Origin: Ruminococcaceae bacterium UBA1405
Lineage (GTDB): Bacteria; Bacillota; Clostridia; Oscillospirales; Ruminococcaceae
Length of the DNA: 20,925 bases
Direction: 5' to 3'
Assembly: GCA_002305685.1 (NCBI GenBank)
Contig: DBQB01000054.1
Span: 1 to 20,925, forward strand
In this document: positions 6,881 through 15,120 of the stretch, in pieces
Layout: each line of letters begins with the position of its first letter
How positions within the stretch are numbered: position 1 is the stretch's first letter
The notes under the pieces: generated by a model
Told to the model about the DNA's origin: nothing
The model's database searches: none
The model's input: the letters and a program-made list of their open reading frames with translations, nothing else
Made by a program: the position numbers and the translations under genes

Positions 6881-7399
6881 ATTAGCAATAAGGAACTGCA
6901 GATCAACGAGGAGATCAGAGACAAAGAGATCCGGGTCGTGGGAGACGACGGAGCCCAGCTGGGCATTATGAGCGCAAAGGACGCGCTGAAGATTGCCTCT
7001 GAGAAAAACCTTGATCTTGTAAAGATCGCTCCCCAGGCGGTGCCGCCTGTCTGCCGGATCATGGATTACGGAAAGTACCGTTTTGAGAAAGCAAAGCGGG
7101 AAAAGGAAGCGAGAAAAAATCAGAAAACCATCGATACCAAGGAAGTTCGCCTTTCCCTGAATATTGACGTTCACGACTTTGATACCAAGGTCAACAATGC
7201 CATCAAGTTTTTGAAGGGCGGAGATAAGGTCAAGGTATCGGTACGGTTCCGTGGCCGTGAAATGGCTCATCCCGAGCTCGGCCAGACGCTGATTATGCGT
7301 TTTGCCGACGCCTGTTCCGAATATGGCAATATGGACAAAACCCCCAAGATGGAGGGGCGCAGCATGGTGCTGTTTCTTTCCGCAAAGCCTGTTAAGTAA
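6881..7399 (+). CDS. infC: Translation initiation factor IF-3
   Basis: IF-3 binds the 30S subunit, prevents premature joining of 50S and proofreads the start codon. The sequence shows the N-terminal domain (QINEEIRDKEIRVVGDDG, CRIMDYGKYRFEKAKREKEARKNQ) and the C-terminal domain (KEVRLSLNIDVHDFDTKVNNAIKFLKGGDKV to the PKMEGRSMVLFL end). The chosen start is ATT at 6881: GGAGG lies exactly 8 nt upstream and the product then has the usual length (172 residues). Upstream in-frame ATGs at 6776 and 6848 have no ribosome binding site and would add residues unlike the family. AUU starts are known for infC and let IF-3 limit its own translation. rpmI follows after 18 nt. Confidence 0.95.
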   Translation: MSNKELQINEEIRDKEIRVVGDDGAQLGIMSAKDALKIASEKNLDLVKIAPQAVPPVCRIMDYGKYRFEKAKREKEARKNQKTIDTKEVRLSLNIDVHDFDTKVNNAIKFLKGGDKVKVSVRFRGREMAHPELGQTLIMRFADACSEYGNMDKTPKMEGRSMVLFLSAKPVK

Positions 7400-7417
7400 A
7401 CAAGGAGGAACCTTAAA

Positions 7418-7615
7418 ATGCCAAAAGTCAAAACCCATAGCGGTGCGAAAAAGCGCTTCAATCTGACCAAAAACGGTAAAGTCAAGCGTGCCCATGCGTT
7501 TAGACGCCATATCCTTAACAAGAAATCCACCAAGCGTAAGAGACTGCTGAGAAAAGGTGCTTTTGCCGACAGAACCAATGCACCGATCATCAAGGTACTC
7601 ATTCCTTACAAATAA
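7418..7615 (+). CDS. rpmI: Large ribosomal subunit protein bL35
   Basis: This 65-residue, very basic protein of the 50S subunit carries the family pattern MPKVKTHSGAKKRF at the N-terminus and KKSTKRKRLLRK in the middle. The start has AAGGAGG about 9 nt upstream. It lies between infC and rplT as in nearly all bacteria and is co-transcribed with them. Confidence 0.97.
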   Translation: MPKVKTHSGAKKRFNLTKNGKVKRAHAFRRHILNKKSTKRKRLLRKGAFADRTNAPIIKVLIPYK

Positions 7616-7660
7616 GAGATAACCTGTAAATTTCACTGATCCCAATGGAGGTAAATAGAT

Positions 7661-8014
7661 ATGGCTCGTATTAAAGGGGCATTGATGACCCGTAAAAGAA
7701 GAAAAAAGACTCTCAAATTGGCCAAAGGTTATTTTGGCGCCAAGAGCAAGCTGTTTAGAACCGCCAAAGAAGCGGTGATGAAATCCGGCCAGTATGCCTA
7801 CATCGGCCGTAAGCAGAAGAAGAGAAACTTCAGAAGCCTGTGGATCACCCGTATTTCCGCTGCCTGCAAGATGAACGGAATGAACTATTCCACCTTCATG
7901 AACGGCCTGAAAAAAGCCGGTGTGACCCTCAATAGAAAGATGCTCTCCGAGATTGCTATCAACGACGCTGCCGCTTTCACCGCTCTGGTGGAGAAGGCAA
8001 AGGCTGCCCTGTAA
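7661..8014 (+). CDS. rplT: Large ribosomal subunit protein bL20
   Basis: bL20 is an early assembly protein of the 50S subunit and, in Firmicutes, the repressor of its own operon through the leader RNA. The 117-residue length, the start MARIKGALMTRKRRKKTLKLAKGYFG and the conserved RKQKKRNFRSLWITRI and YSTFMNGLKKAG segments identify it clearly. GGAGG lies 10 nt before the ATG. It is the last gene of the operon and is followed by a terminator. Confidence 0.98.
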   Translation: MARIKGALMTRKRRKKTLKLAKGYFGAKSKLFRTAKEAVMKSGQYAYIGRKQKKRNFRSLWITRISAACKMNGMNYSTFMNGLKKAGVTLNRKMLSEIAINDAAAFTALVEKAKAAL

Positions 8015-8043
8015 TTTCGGGCGGACTGCACCTCGGTTTTATG

Positions 8044-8077
8044 GGGCTGCTGCGAACGATCCGCAGCGGCCCTTTTT
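8044..8077 (+). terminator. Intrinsic terminator after rplT
   Basis: An 11-bp stem with one G-T pair (8044-8054 with 8062-8072), a 7-nt loop and TTTTT (8073-8077). It closes the infC-rpmI-rplT operon. Confidence 0.92.
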
Positions 8078-8137
8078 GTTAAGCTGCGGCTCAGATATTG
8101 CCGCAAAATACCGCTGGCAGCAAAAGGAGGAGATCGG

Positions 8138-8917
8138 ATGGAAGAGATCCGTTCCAAAGACAATGCGCTGGTCAAAGAGCTGGTGAAGCTGGGCTCCTCC
8201 CGCAAATACCGCCGGGAGGAAGGAAGATTCCTGCTGGAGGGCGCCCGTCTGTGCGGGGATGCGGTGAAAAACGGCGTTGTCCCACAGATTGGGCTGCTGA
8301 CCGAAAAAGCGATGGAGCGGTATCCTCAGGCCCGGGAGATACTTGCCTGCTGCCGCCGGGGGATTCTCATCTCCGACGGGGTGGCGCAGAAGCTCAGCGA
8401 CACCCAAAGCCCTCAGGGCGTTTTCTGCGTATGTGAGATCCCGCCTCAATCGCTGACCCTTTCCCCAACAGGGCGGTACCTGGCGATGTGTTCCCTTCAG
8501 GATCCGGGCAATGTGGGTACCATCCTGCGCACGGCGGAGGCGCTGGGGATCGATGGGATTGTGGCGACCGCCGATTGTCCGGATTTTTACAGCCCTAAGG
8601 TGCTTCGGGCCGCTATGGGCGGGGTACTGCGGATGCCGTTTACCCTGGTACAGGATGGGCTGGAGGCGGTGGATACCCTGCGGGCCGCCGGCCTGCGGGT
8701 ATATGCCGCAGCGCTGAGCGATACCGCCGTTGAGATCACCCGCCTTTCGCTGGGGGCAGGCTGTGCCATGGCCATCGGCAACGAGGGCAACGGCCTTCCG
8801 CCCCAGGTGGTGGAGCGCTGCGATGCCGCGGCCATCATCCCCATGGCCGGAGGCGCGGAATCGCTCAATGCCGCCACAGCGGCAGCGCTCTGCATCTGGG
8901 AAATGGTGCGCCGTTAG
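8138..8917 (+). CDS. TrmH/SpoU-family RNA 2'-O-methyltransferase
   Basis: This SPOUT-class enzyme uses S-adenosylmethionine to methylate a ribose 2'-OH in rRNA or tRNA. The N-terminal substrate-binding domain covers about residues 1-95 (KYRREEGRFLLEGARL). The three SpoU motifs are all intact: NVGTILRTAEALG (125-137, catalytic Arg 131), AIGNEGNGL (212-220) and IPMAGGAESLNAATAAA (234-250). The length of 259 is usual. Relatives sit next to pheS or rplT in Firmicutes and are named YsgA or RlmB-like; the exact target base is not deducible. AAGGAGG lies about 8 nt upstream of the start. dprA begins 14 nt after the stop, so the two genes are probably co-transcribed. Confidence 0.93.
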   Translation: MEEIRSKDNALVKELVKLGSSRKYRREEGRFLLEGARLCGDAVKNGVVPQIGLLTEKAMERYPQAREILACCRRGILISDGVAQKLSDTQSPQGVFCVCEIPPQSLTLSPTGRYLAMCSLQDPGNVGTILRTAEALGIDGIVATADCPDFYSPKVLRAAMGGVLRMPFTLVQDGLEAVDTLRAAGLRVYAAALSDTAVEITRLSLGAGCAMAIGNEGNGLPPQVVERCDAAAIIPMAGGAESLNAATAAALCIWEMVRR

Positions 8918-8931
8918 GCGGATAGAGGAAG

Positions 8932-10212
8932 ATGAAAAATACAGGGGGTGGAAACGTGGCGTCTGAAAAAACAATCGTGTCCTGGCTGATGTTACAGCAG
9001 ATTTTTGGACAGGGAGATCCCCGGGTGGATTATATTGCAGCCCAGTATGAAACCGCGATGGATTTTTGGAAGGCGGGGGAAGAAATGTGGAAAAAGGTTC
9101 CCGATATTCTTCCCCGGCATATGCAACAGCTTCAAAATCCCAATACCGTTCAGGCGCAGGAGACGGTCAGCCGGTGCGCGCAGATTGGTTGCCAGATTCT
9201 GACCCCCGAGGACGAGCTGTTTCCGGAACTGCTGCGCAACATCTACGGGGTTCCGGCGGTGCTTTATGTGCTGGGAGATCTGAGCTGTCTGCAGGGATCG
9301 CTCTCCATCGCCATGGTGGGACGCCGCAGTTGCAGTTACGATGGAATGCGGGTGGCCACCGAGATTGCCCGTCGGCTGGCGCAACAGCAGGCGGTGGTGG
9401 TCAGCGGCATGGCTAAGGGAATCGACGCCGCCTGCCACTGGGGCGCCATCGAAGCGAAGGGAAAAACGGTGGCGGTGCTGGGCTGTGGTCTGGATCAGGT
9501 ATATCCCCCGGAAAATATTGCGCTGTGGCACGCCATTCGTTCTCATGGGGCGGTGGTGAGTGAATATCCGCCTGGGACCGGCATCACCCGCAGCTCCTTC
9601 CCGGTGCGCAACCGGTTGATTTCAGGGCTATCCCACGGGGTGGTGATGGTGGAAGGCGCCCGGAGAAGCGGGACCAACTTTACCGTTGCCCATGCTTTGG
9701 ACCAAGGGCGGGAGGTTTTTGTGGTTCCCTGGAATGTGAACACCCCCGCAGGGGAATGGGCGGTAGAACTGATCCGGGACGGCGCAACCCCGGTGGCCAA
9801 CGCAGAACAGATCCTGGAGGAATACGGCCGCTTTCATTGGAAACGTCGCCGCAAGACAGAAACGCAATCTGCAGATCAGCTGCAAAGCGCTGTCACCCAG
9901 CGCCTTGCCGTGCGACGGTCCCAGATATCTCCGGCTTTGCCTCCTGAGGAAGAGGTACAGCAAGATACAGGAAGTGCCGCACATACGAGCAGCGATGCGC
10001 TTTCAGCCCGTCCGCAGGAGACGCAACCAACGGAACCATTGGAAGGAGACCTGAAAACGGTTTACCTGCTTTTGGATGAGGAGGGGCAGTACTGTGATGT
10101 GCTTTCCCAGCGTTCGGGTTTGGAGATCGGCCCTTTGACCGCAGCGCTGACACAGTTGGAGCTGATGGGGTTGGCTCAGGCTGTACCGGGCGGCCGTTAC
10201 CGCAGGGCATGA
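8932..10212 (+). CDS. dprA: DNA-processing protein DprA
   Basis: DprA protects incoming single-stranded DNA during transformation and loads RecA on it. The Rossmann-like domain shows AMVGRRSCSYDG (from about residue 126), VVVSGMAKGIDAACHWGA, GCGLDQVYPPEN, SEYPPGTGITRSSFPVRNRLISGLS and GTNFTVAHALDQGREVFVVPWN. The N-terminal part (to about 75) is weakly conserved and the C-terminal 60 residues fit the DprA winged-helix domain, after a low-complexity linker of about 70 residues. The length of 426 is somewhat long because of that linker. The start is uncertain: ATG at 8932 has a weak AGAGGA, while GTG at 8956 follows GGGGGTGG. Most Clostridia carry dprA even without known natural competence. Confidence 0.95.
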   Translation: MKNTGGGNVASEKTIVSWLMLQQIFGQGDPRVDYIAAQYETAMDFWKAGEEMWKKVPDILPRHMQQLQNPNTVQAQETVSRCAQIGCQILTPEDELFPELLRNIYGVPAVLYVLGDLSCLQGSLSIAMVGRRSCSYDGMRVATEIARRLAQQQAVVVSGMAKGIDAACHWGAIEAKGKTVAVLGCGLDQVYPPENIALWHAIRSHGAVVSEYPPGTGITRSSFPVRNRLISGLSHGVVMVEGARRSGTNFTVAHALDQGREVFVVPWNVNTPAGEWAVELIRDGATPVANAEQILEEYGRFHWKRRRKTETQSADQLQSAVTQRLAVRRSQISPALPPEEEVQQDTGSAAHTSSDALSARPQETQPTEPLEGDLKTVYLLLDEEGQYCDVLSQRSGLEIGPLTAALTQLELMGLAQAVPGGRYRRA

Positions 10213-10511
10213 GGATCTTTATCCGCTGGGTCCCAAATCGGATTTTCTCAGGGAGGGTATCTGAAGGGATAGCCCCCTCAGGAATTCTGAACGGAAGCGC
10301 CGGCGTCGGATTTTGGGAATACAAAATAAGGGCTTGCATAAATGGTTCTCAAGGCGTTAGAATAGGAATTACCGGCAAAGAGCCATCGATGCCGGCAGGA
10401 GAACAGGAATTTGTTTGAAACGATTGAGGGATCAGCATCCCAACCTGTATTTTGTACCACCGTCGCTTCCGACAACAGAATCAATTGAGAAAGAGTAACA
10501 GGTGAGAACGA
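10213..10511 (+). other. Intergenic region dprA-topA with small hairpins
   Basis: No convincing gene lies here; a 69-codon open frame (10209-10418) has no ribosome binding site or recognisable motif. After a candidate promoter there are short pairings: CCGGC (10372-10376) with GCCGG (10391-10395), and GGGAT-CAGC-ATCCC (10428-10441) nested inside ACAGG (10403-10407) with CCTGT (10444-10448). This suggests a topA leader of about 140 nt. No clear terminator for dprA was found. Confidence 0.5.
10334..10363 (+). promoter_or_regulatory. Candidate sigma-A promoter of topA
   Basis: TTGCAT (10334-10339) and TAGAAT (10358-10363) are separated by 18 nt. Each is one or two bases from consensus. It is the best pair in the gap before topA, giving a leader of about 140 nt. 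Confidence 0.42.
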
Positions 10512-12593
10512 ATGTCAAAACTCGTAATTGTGGAATCCCCCGCAAAAGCGAAAACCATAAAGAAATATCTGGGCAGCGGATATGAGGTGATTGCCTCCAT
10601 GGGCCATGTCCGCGACCTTCCCAAAAGCAAGCTGGGTGTGGACATTGAGCATGACTTTGCCCCCCAGTATATTGCCATGCGCGGAAAAGAAGAGGTGCTG
10701 CGCAGCCTGAAAACCGCCGCCAAAAAGGCTGATGAAGTGTATCTGGCCACCGACCCGGACCGGGAAGGGGAGGCCATCTCCTGGCATCTGGCCCATCTGC
10801 TCAAACTGGACGTGGAACACGCCAACCGCATCACCTTTAACGAGATTACCAAGAGCGGCATCTCCTACGGAATGCAGCATCCCCGGCAGATCAATATCGA
10901 TCTGGTCAACGCCCAGCAAGCCCGCCGGATTTTGGACCGCATTGTGGGGTATAAACTCAGCCCCATCCTCTGGAAAAAGATTAAGCGCGGCCTCTCCGCC
11001 GGAAGGGTGCAGTCGGTGGCGCTGAGTCTGATAGTGAACAGGGAAAATGAAATCCGGGCTTTTGTCCCGGAGGAATACTGGACCATCGACGCCAAGGTGG
11101 TGGGCAAAAGCTCCCGCAAGGCCTTTACCGCCCGTTTTTACGGCAAGGATGGGGTCAAGATGGACCTGCACAATGAGCAGGAGGCCACCCAGGTGGTGCA
11201 GGCGGTGGAAAACGCCGATTTTGTGGTGACCAACGTCAAAAAGAGCGTACGGAAAAAATCCCCTGCGCCGCCCTTTACCACCTCCACCTTACAGCAGGAG
11301 GCTTCCCGCAAGTTGGGCTTTCAGGCCAGACGCACCATGAAGGCCGCCCAGGAGCTGTATGAGGGCGTGGAGATTGAAAATATGGGAGCGGTGGGTATCA
11401 TCACCTACATGAGAACCGACTCCCTGCGCATCTCCGCCGAGGCGCAGCAGCAGGCTGCTGAGTACATCGGGGAGCGGTACGGGAAAAATTATCTTCCATC
11501 CAGCCCCAAAATCTATAAATCCAAGAGCAACGCCCAGGACGCCCACGAGGCAATCCGTCCTTCCATGCCCAGTTTGACTCCGGAGCAGGTCAAAGGAAGT
11601 TTAACTTCCGATCAGTATAAGCTGTATAAGCTGATCTGGGAGCGGTTTATTGCCAGCCAGATGGCCTCTGCGCTGCTGGATACGGTCAGCGTGGATATCG
11701 AAGCCAACTCCTACAATTTTAAGGCGTCCGGGTATTCGGTGAAATTCGACGGTTTTACCGTTTTGTATGAGGAAGGAAAGGATGAGGACGACGAGGAGGG
11801 CGGCGCACTGCCCCCCATCGCCAAGGATGATCCCCTCAAGGTCCGCTCCATCGATCCCGCCCAGCATTTTACCCAGCCCCCCGCCCGGTATACCGAGGCC
11901 TCGCTGATCAAGGCGCTGGAGGAAAACGGCATCGGCCGTCCTTCCACCTATGCCCCCACCATCACCACCATCATGCAGCGGGAGTATGTGGAGCGGGATC
12001 AGAAGGCGCTCAAGCCCACCTATCTGGGCGAGGTGGTTAACCAGCTGATCTCCGAAAACTTCCAGAACATTGTGGACGTCTCCTTCACCGCCAAGATGGA
12101 GAAGGATCTGGATAAGGTGGAGGAAGGAAAACAAAACTGGGTCAAGACGCTGGACAGCTTCTATAAGGATTTCTCCAAGAGCCTGGATAAGGCGGAAAAA
12201 CAGCTGGACGGCACCAAAATTAAACTGCCTGAGGAGGAAACCGACGAGGTCTGCGAGCTTTGCGGACGCAAGATGGTGGTCAAATCCGGCCGGTTTGGAA
12301 AGTTTTTGGCCTGCCCCGGATTCCCGGAATGTAAAAATACCAAGAAAATCGTCAAGAAAGCGGAAGGTAACTGTCCTCGCTGCGGCGCAAAGATGCTGAT
12401 CAAGAAATCCAAAAACGGAAAATCCTTCTACGGATGCGAAAAATATCCCGAATGCAACTTTATGTCCTGGGATGAGCCGGTGTCGGATCTGTGTCCCAAG
12501 TGCGGGGCCACACTGTTTCGCAAGAAGGGAAAAGCCGGTAAGCTCTACTGCGCCAAGGAGGGCTGCGGATACGAGAGGAGCCTGAAGGGATGA
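10512..12593 (+). CDS. topA: DNA topoisomerase I (type IA)
   Basis: TopA relaxes negative supercoils by a single-strand passage mechanism. The Toprim domain begins at the N-terminus with LVIVESPAKAKTI (Glu 8) and has the metal-binding TDPDREGEAISWH. The active-site tyrosine is in GIITYMRTDSLRIS (Tyr 299). Conserved GRPSTYAPTI follows. The C-terminus carries three four-cysteine zinc modules: CELCG...CPGFPEC, CPRCG...CEKYPEC and CPKCG...CAKEGC. The 693-residue length is typical of Firmicutes. AGGTGA lies 6 nt before the ATG. The stop overlaps the trmFO start by 4 nt (ATGA), so translation is coupled. Confidence 0.98.
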   Translation: MSKLVIVESPAKAKTIKKYLGSGYEVIASMGHVRDLPKSKLGVDIEHDFAPQYIAMRGKEEVLRSLKTAAKKADEVYLATDPDREGEAISWHLAHLLKLDVEHANRITFNEITKSGISYGMQHPRQINIDLVNAQQARRILDRIVGYKLSPILWKKIKRGLSAGRVQSVALSLIVNRENEIRAFVPEEYWTIDAKVVGKSSRKAFTARFYGKDGVKMDLHNEQEATQVVQAVENADFVVTNVKKSVRKKSPAPPFTTSTLQQEASRKLGFQARRTMKAAQELYEGVEIENMGAVGIITYMRTDSLRISAEAQQQAAEYIGERYGKNYLPSSPKIYKSKSNAQDAHEAIRPSMPSLTPEQVKGSLTSDQYKLYKLIWERFIASQMASALLDTVSVDIEANSYNFKASGYSVKFDGFTVLYEEGKDEDDEEGGALPPIAKDDPLKVRSIDPAQHFTQPPARYTEASLIKALEENGIGRPSTYAPTITTIMQREYVERDQKALKPTYLGEVVNQLISENFQNIVDVSFTAKMEKDLDKVEEGKQNWVKTLDSFYKDFSKSLDKAEKQLDGTKIKLPEEETDEVCELCGRKMVVKSGRFGKFLACPGFPECKNTKKIVKKAEGNCPRCGAKMLIKKSKNGKSFYGCEKYPECNFMSWDEPVSDLCPKCGATLFRKKGKAGKLYCAKEGCGYERSLKG

Positions 12594-13939
12594 GCGCGAC
12601 CAACCAAACGCCCACCGTTACGGTGATTGGCGCCGGGCTGGCAGGATGCGAGGCCGCCTGGCAGCTGGCCAACCGGGGAATCCCGGTGCGGCTGCATGAG
12701 ATGAAGCCGGAGAAGTATTCTCCCGCCCATACCTATCCTGGATTTGCGGAGCTGGTATGTTCCAACTCCTTAAAAGCCCAGCGGCTGGGTTCCGCCGCCG
12801 GAATGCTCAAACATGAGATGGAACGGCTGCATTCGGTGGTGGTGCGCTGCGCCAAAGCCACCAGCGTGGCTGCCGGCGGGGCTTTGGCGGTGGATCGCTA
12901 CCGCTTTTCCGATGCGGTGACAGAGCTGGTCAAAAGTCATCCGCTGATCACCGTCTGTCCGGGGGAGGTTACCGAAATTCCCTCCCAGGGATATGTGGTG
13001 ATCGCCACCGGACCCCTCACCTCCGACGCTTTGGCCGAGAGCATTCGAAAACATCTGGGGGAATGTTATCTCAGCTTTTATGACGCGGCGGCCCCCATTG
13101 TCTCCTTCGACTCTCTGGATCAGCAGAAGGTGTTTTTTGCTGCGCGGTACGGCCGGGGGGAGGACGATTACATCAACTGCCCTTTCAATAAGGAGGAGTA
13201 CGAGGCGTTTTACGACGCTCTGATCCATGCTGAGAGCGCGCCGCTGCACGACTTTGACCGTCGGGATCTGACGGTGTACGAAGGCTGTATGCCCATAGAG
13301 GTGATGGCCAAACGGGGCGCCGATACCATTCGGTATGGTCCCCTCAAACCGGTGGGGCTGACCGATCCCAGAACCGGACGCCGTCCCTGGGCGGTGGTAC
13401 AGCTGCGCCGGGAGAACAGCGAAGGGACGCTGTTTAACCTGGTGGGATTTCAGACCAACCTGAAGTTCGGGGAACAGAAACGGGTCTTTTCCATGATCCC
13501 GGGGCTGGAAAACGCCGAGTTTGTCCGCTACGGGGTGATGCACCGCAACACCTTTTTGGACAGTCCCCGGCTGCTCAACCATACCTTCCAGCTGGTAAAG
13601 GAACCCCGCATCTTTTTTGCAGGGCAGATTACCGGGGTGGAGGGATACATCGAATCCGCCGCCTCCGGCATTGTGGCGGGGATGAACCTTGCAAGAATTT
13701 TGTGTCAGCAAGCTCCGGTGGTGTTTCCCCCCGAGACGATGCTGGGGGCCCTCACCGGATACATCAGCGACGCCAGCGTGGGGGATTTTCAGCCGATGGG
13801 CAGCAATATGGGAATCCTACCGCCGCTGGAAAGCCGGGAGCGGGATAAGCAGAAGCGGTATCTGCTCCTTGCCCAGCGGGGGATGGAAGCGCTGGAGCGC
13901 TGCCTGGAGCAGGCCGGCGAAGCGGAGATCAGTTTTTGA
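12590..13939 (+). CDS. trmFO: Folate-dependent tRNA (uracil-54-C5)-methyltransferase TrmFO
   Basis: This FAD enzyme makes ribothymidine at position 54 of tRNA with methylenetetrahydrofolate as carbon donor. The N-terminal dinucleotide-binding motif is VIGAGLAGCEAAWQLANRG. The two cysteines that align with the catalytic and assisting residues of characterised TrmFO are present: Cys 57 in ELVCSNSLK and Cys 233 in YEGCMPIEVMAKRG. The FAGQITGVEGYIESAASG segment near the C-terminus is also typical. The length of 449 is slightly above the usual 435-440, mainly from a few extra N-terminal residues. It overlaps topA by 4 nt, a pairing seen in most Firmicutes. plsX starts 26 nt downstream. Confidence 0.97.
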   Translation: MSATNQTPTVTVIGAGLAGCEAAWQLANRGIPVRLHEMKPEKYSPAHTYPGFAELVCSNSLKAQRLGSAAGMLKHEMERLHSVVVRCAKATSVAAGGALAVDRYRFSDAVTELVKSHPLITVCPGEVTEIPSQGYVVIATGPLTSDALAESIRKHLGECYLSFYDAAAPIVSFDSLDQQKVFFAARYGRGEDDYINCPFNKEEYEAFYDALIHAESAPLHDFDRRDLTVYEGCMPIEVMAKRGADTIRYGPLKPVGLTDPRTGRRPWAVVQLRRENSEGTLFNLVGFQTNLKFGEQKRVFSMIPGLENAEFVRYGVMHRNTFLDSPRLLNHTFQLVKEPRIFFAGQITGVEGYIESAASGIVAGMNLARILCQQAPVVFPPETMLGALTGYISDASVGDFQPMGSNMGILPPLESRERDKQKRYLLLAQRGMEALERCLEQAGEAEISF

Positions 13940-13965
13940 GTTATGACGGAAACGGAGGATGACCG

Positions 13966-14973
13966 ATGAAGATAATTGTGGATGCCTTCGGCGGAGACCA
14001 TGCGCCGGGGGAGATTCTCAAGGGATGCCAGATGGCAGTGCAGGAATTGGGAGCCCAAATCCTGCTGACCGGCGACGAGCAGAAGATCCGGGAGGCTGCG
14101 GCACAGAACAATGTTTCTCTGGATCAGATGGAGATTGCGCATGCAAGCCAGGTAATCTCCATCCACGACGAGCCCACATCGCTGCTGAAGGAGTTTTCCG
14201 ACAGCTCCATGGCGGTGGGATGCCGGTTGCTCAGCGAGGGCAAGGGGGATGCTTTTGTCAGCGCAGGCAGTACCGGTGCGCTGGTGGTGGGCGCTTCCCT
14301 GATCGTCAAGCGCATCCGGGGCATCAAACGGGTGACCATCGCCACGGTGATCCCCTGCAAGGGCGGATGTTACCTGCTGGCGGATGCGGGAGCCAATGCC
14401 GACTGCCGCGCGGAGATGCTGACCCAGTTTGGCATTATGGGCAGCATTTATATGAAGAAGTTCCTGGGTGTGGAGAACCCCCGGGTAGGCCTTGTAAACA
14501 TCGGGGCGGAGGAGACAAAAGGTACCCAGCTTCAGCTGGACGCCTATGCCCAGATGCAGAAAGCGCCCATTCATTTTATCGGTAATGTGGAGCCGCGGGA
14601 TATCCCCATGGGATGCTGTGATGTGGCGGTGGCCGACGGATTTACCGGAAACGTTATCCTCAAGCTCACCGAGGGACTGGCGTCCTATCTGGCCAAAGAG
14701 ATCAAGGGGATGTTCACCTCCGGACCGCTTGCTATGCTGGCGGCGCTGGCGGTGGGCAAACAGCTCAAAGCCTTCAAATCCCAGATGGATTATAAGGAGT
14801 ATGGCGGCGCGCCGCTGCTGGGCGCTTCCAAACTGGTGATCAAAGCCCACGGCAGTTCTGACGCCAAAGCGATCAAAAACGCCATCCGCCAGGCGATGCG
14901 CTGCTGCGAAAACGATGTGGTAGGTCAGATTGCCGATGCGGTACAGCAGCTTCGGGAAAAGGAAAACGCTTAA
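13966..14973 (+). CDS. plsX: Phosphate acyltransferase PlsX
   Basis: PlsX, a peripheral membrane enzyme, converts acyl-ACP and phosphate to acyl-phosphate, the donor for PlsY in phospholipid synthesis. Visible family segments are IIVDAFGGDHAP at the N-terminus, SAGSTGALVVGASLIVKRI, NIGAEETKGTQLQ, VADGFTGNVILKLTEG and EYGGAPLLGASKLVIKAHGSSDAKAIKNAI. The length of 335 is typical. GGAGG lies 8-9 nt before the ATG. A hairpin follows the stop codon, and acpP, the gene for its acyl carrier, is not next to it. Confidence 0.97.
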   Translation: MKIIVDAFGGDHAPGEILKGCQMAVQELGAQILLTGDEQKIREAAAQNNVSLDQMEIAHASQVISIHDEPTSLLKEFSDSSMAVGCRLLSEGKGDAFVSAGSTGALVVGASLIVKRIRGIKRVTIATVIPCKGGCYLLADAGANADCRAEMLTQFGIMGSIYMKKFLGVENPRVGLVNIGAEETKGTQLQLDAYAQMQKAPIHFIGNVEPRDIPMGCCDVAVADGFTGNVILKLTEGLASYLAKEIKGMFTSGPLAMLAALAVGKQLKAFKSQMDYKEYGGAPLLGASKLVIKAHGSSDAKAIKNAIRQAMRCCENDVVGQIADAVQQLREKENA

Positions 14974-14987
14974 ACGGTATTAAGATG

Positions 14988-15018
14988 CTGAGCCCGCCGC
15001 AAATCGCGGCAGGCTCAG
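14988..15018 (+). terminator. Stable hairpin between plsX and rnc
   Basis: A 13-bp stem with one C-A mismatch (14988-15000 with 15006-15018) has a 5-nt loop. It is followed by ATTCTGTTGT, which is only moderately T-rich. It could end the plsX transcript or, if read through, serve as a processing site in the rnc leader. Confidence 0.5.
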
Positions 15019-15047
15019 ATTCTGTTGTCGGATAACCGGCAGAGCCA

Positions 15048-15088
15048 TTTTGAAAAAGGAAGAAACGGGTTTTGTTCCTTTTTCAGAA
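15048..15088 (+). promoter_or_regulatory. Long hairpin in the rnc leader, possible RNase III site
   Basis: TTTTGAAAAAGGAA (15048-15061) pairs over 14 bp, with one G-T pair, to TTCCTTTTTCAGAA (15075-15088); the loop is 13 nt. It ends about 20 nt before the rnc ribosome binding site. The stem could be cut by RNase III as a feedback loop, as shown for rnc in E. coli. The T5 run inside the 3' arm also allows a weak terminator reading. Confidence 0.45.
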
Positions 15089-15120
15089 GGACCCTGTATG
15101 ATTTTAAGGAGGTCTTTTGG

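Noticed and set aside
10209..10418. 69-codon open frame between dprA and topA
   Set aside because: No ribosome binding site, no recognisable motif, and it overlaps the dprA stop and the candidate promoter.
15072..15102. TTGTTC ... TATGAT as an rnc promoter
   Set aside because: The spacer is 19 nt and transcription would start at the ribosome binding site itself, leaving no leader.
15025..15120. Extended N-terminus for rnc
   Set aside because: The strong ribosome binding site lies before 15121, and the extension would be encoded by the leader hairpin.
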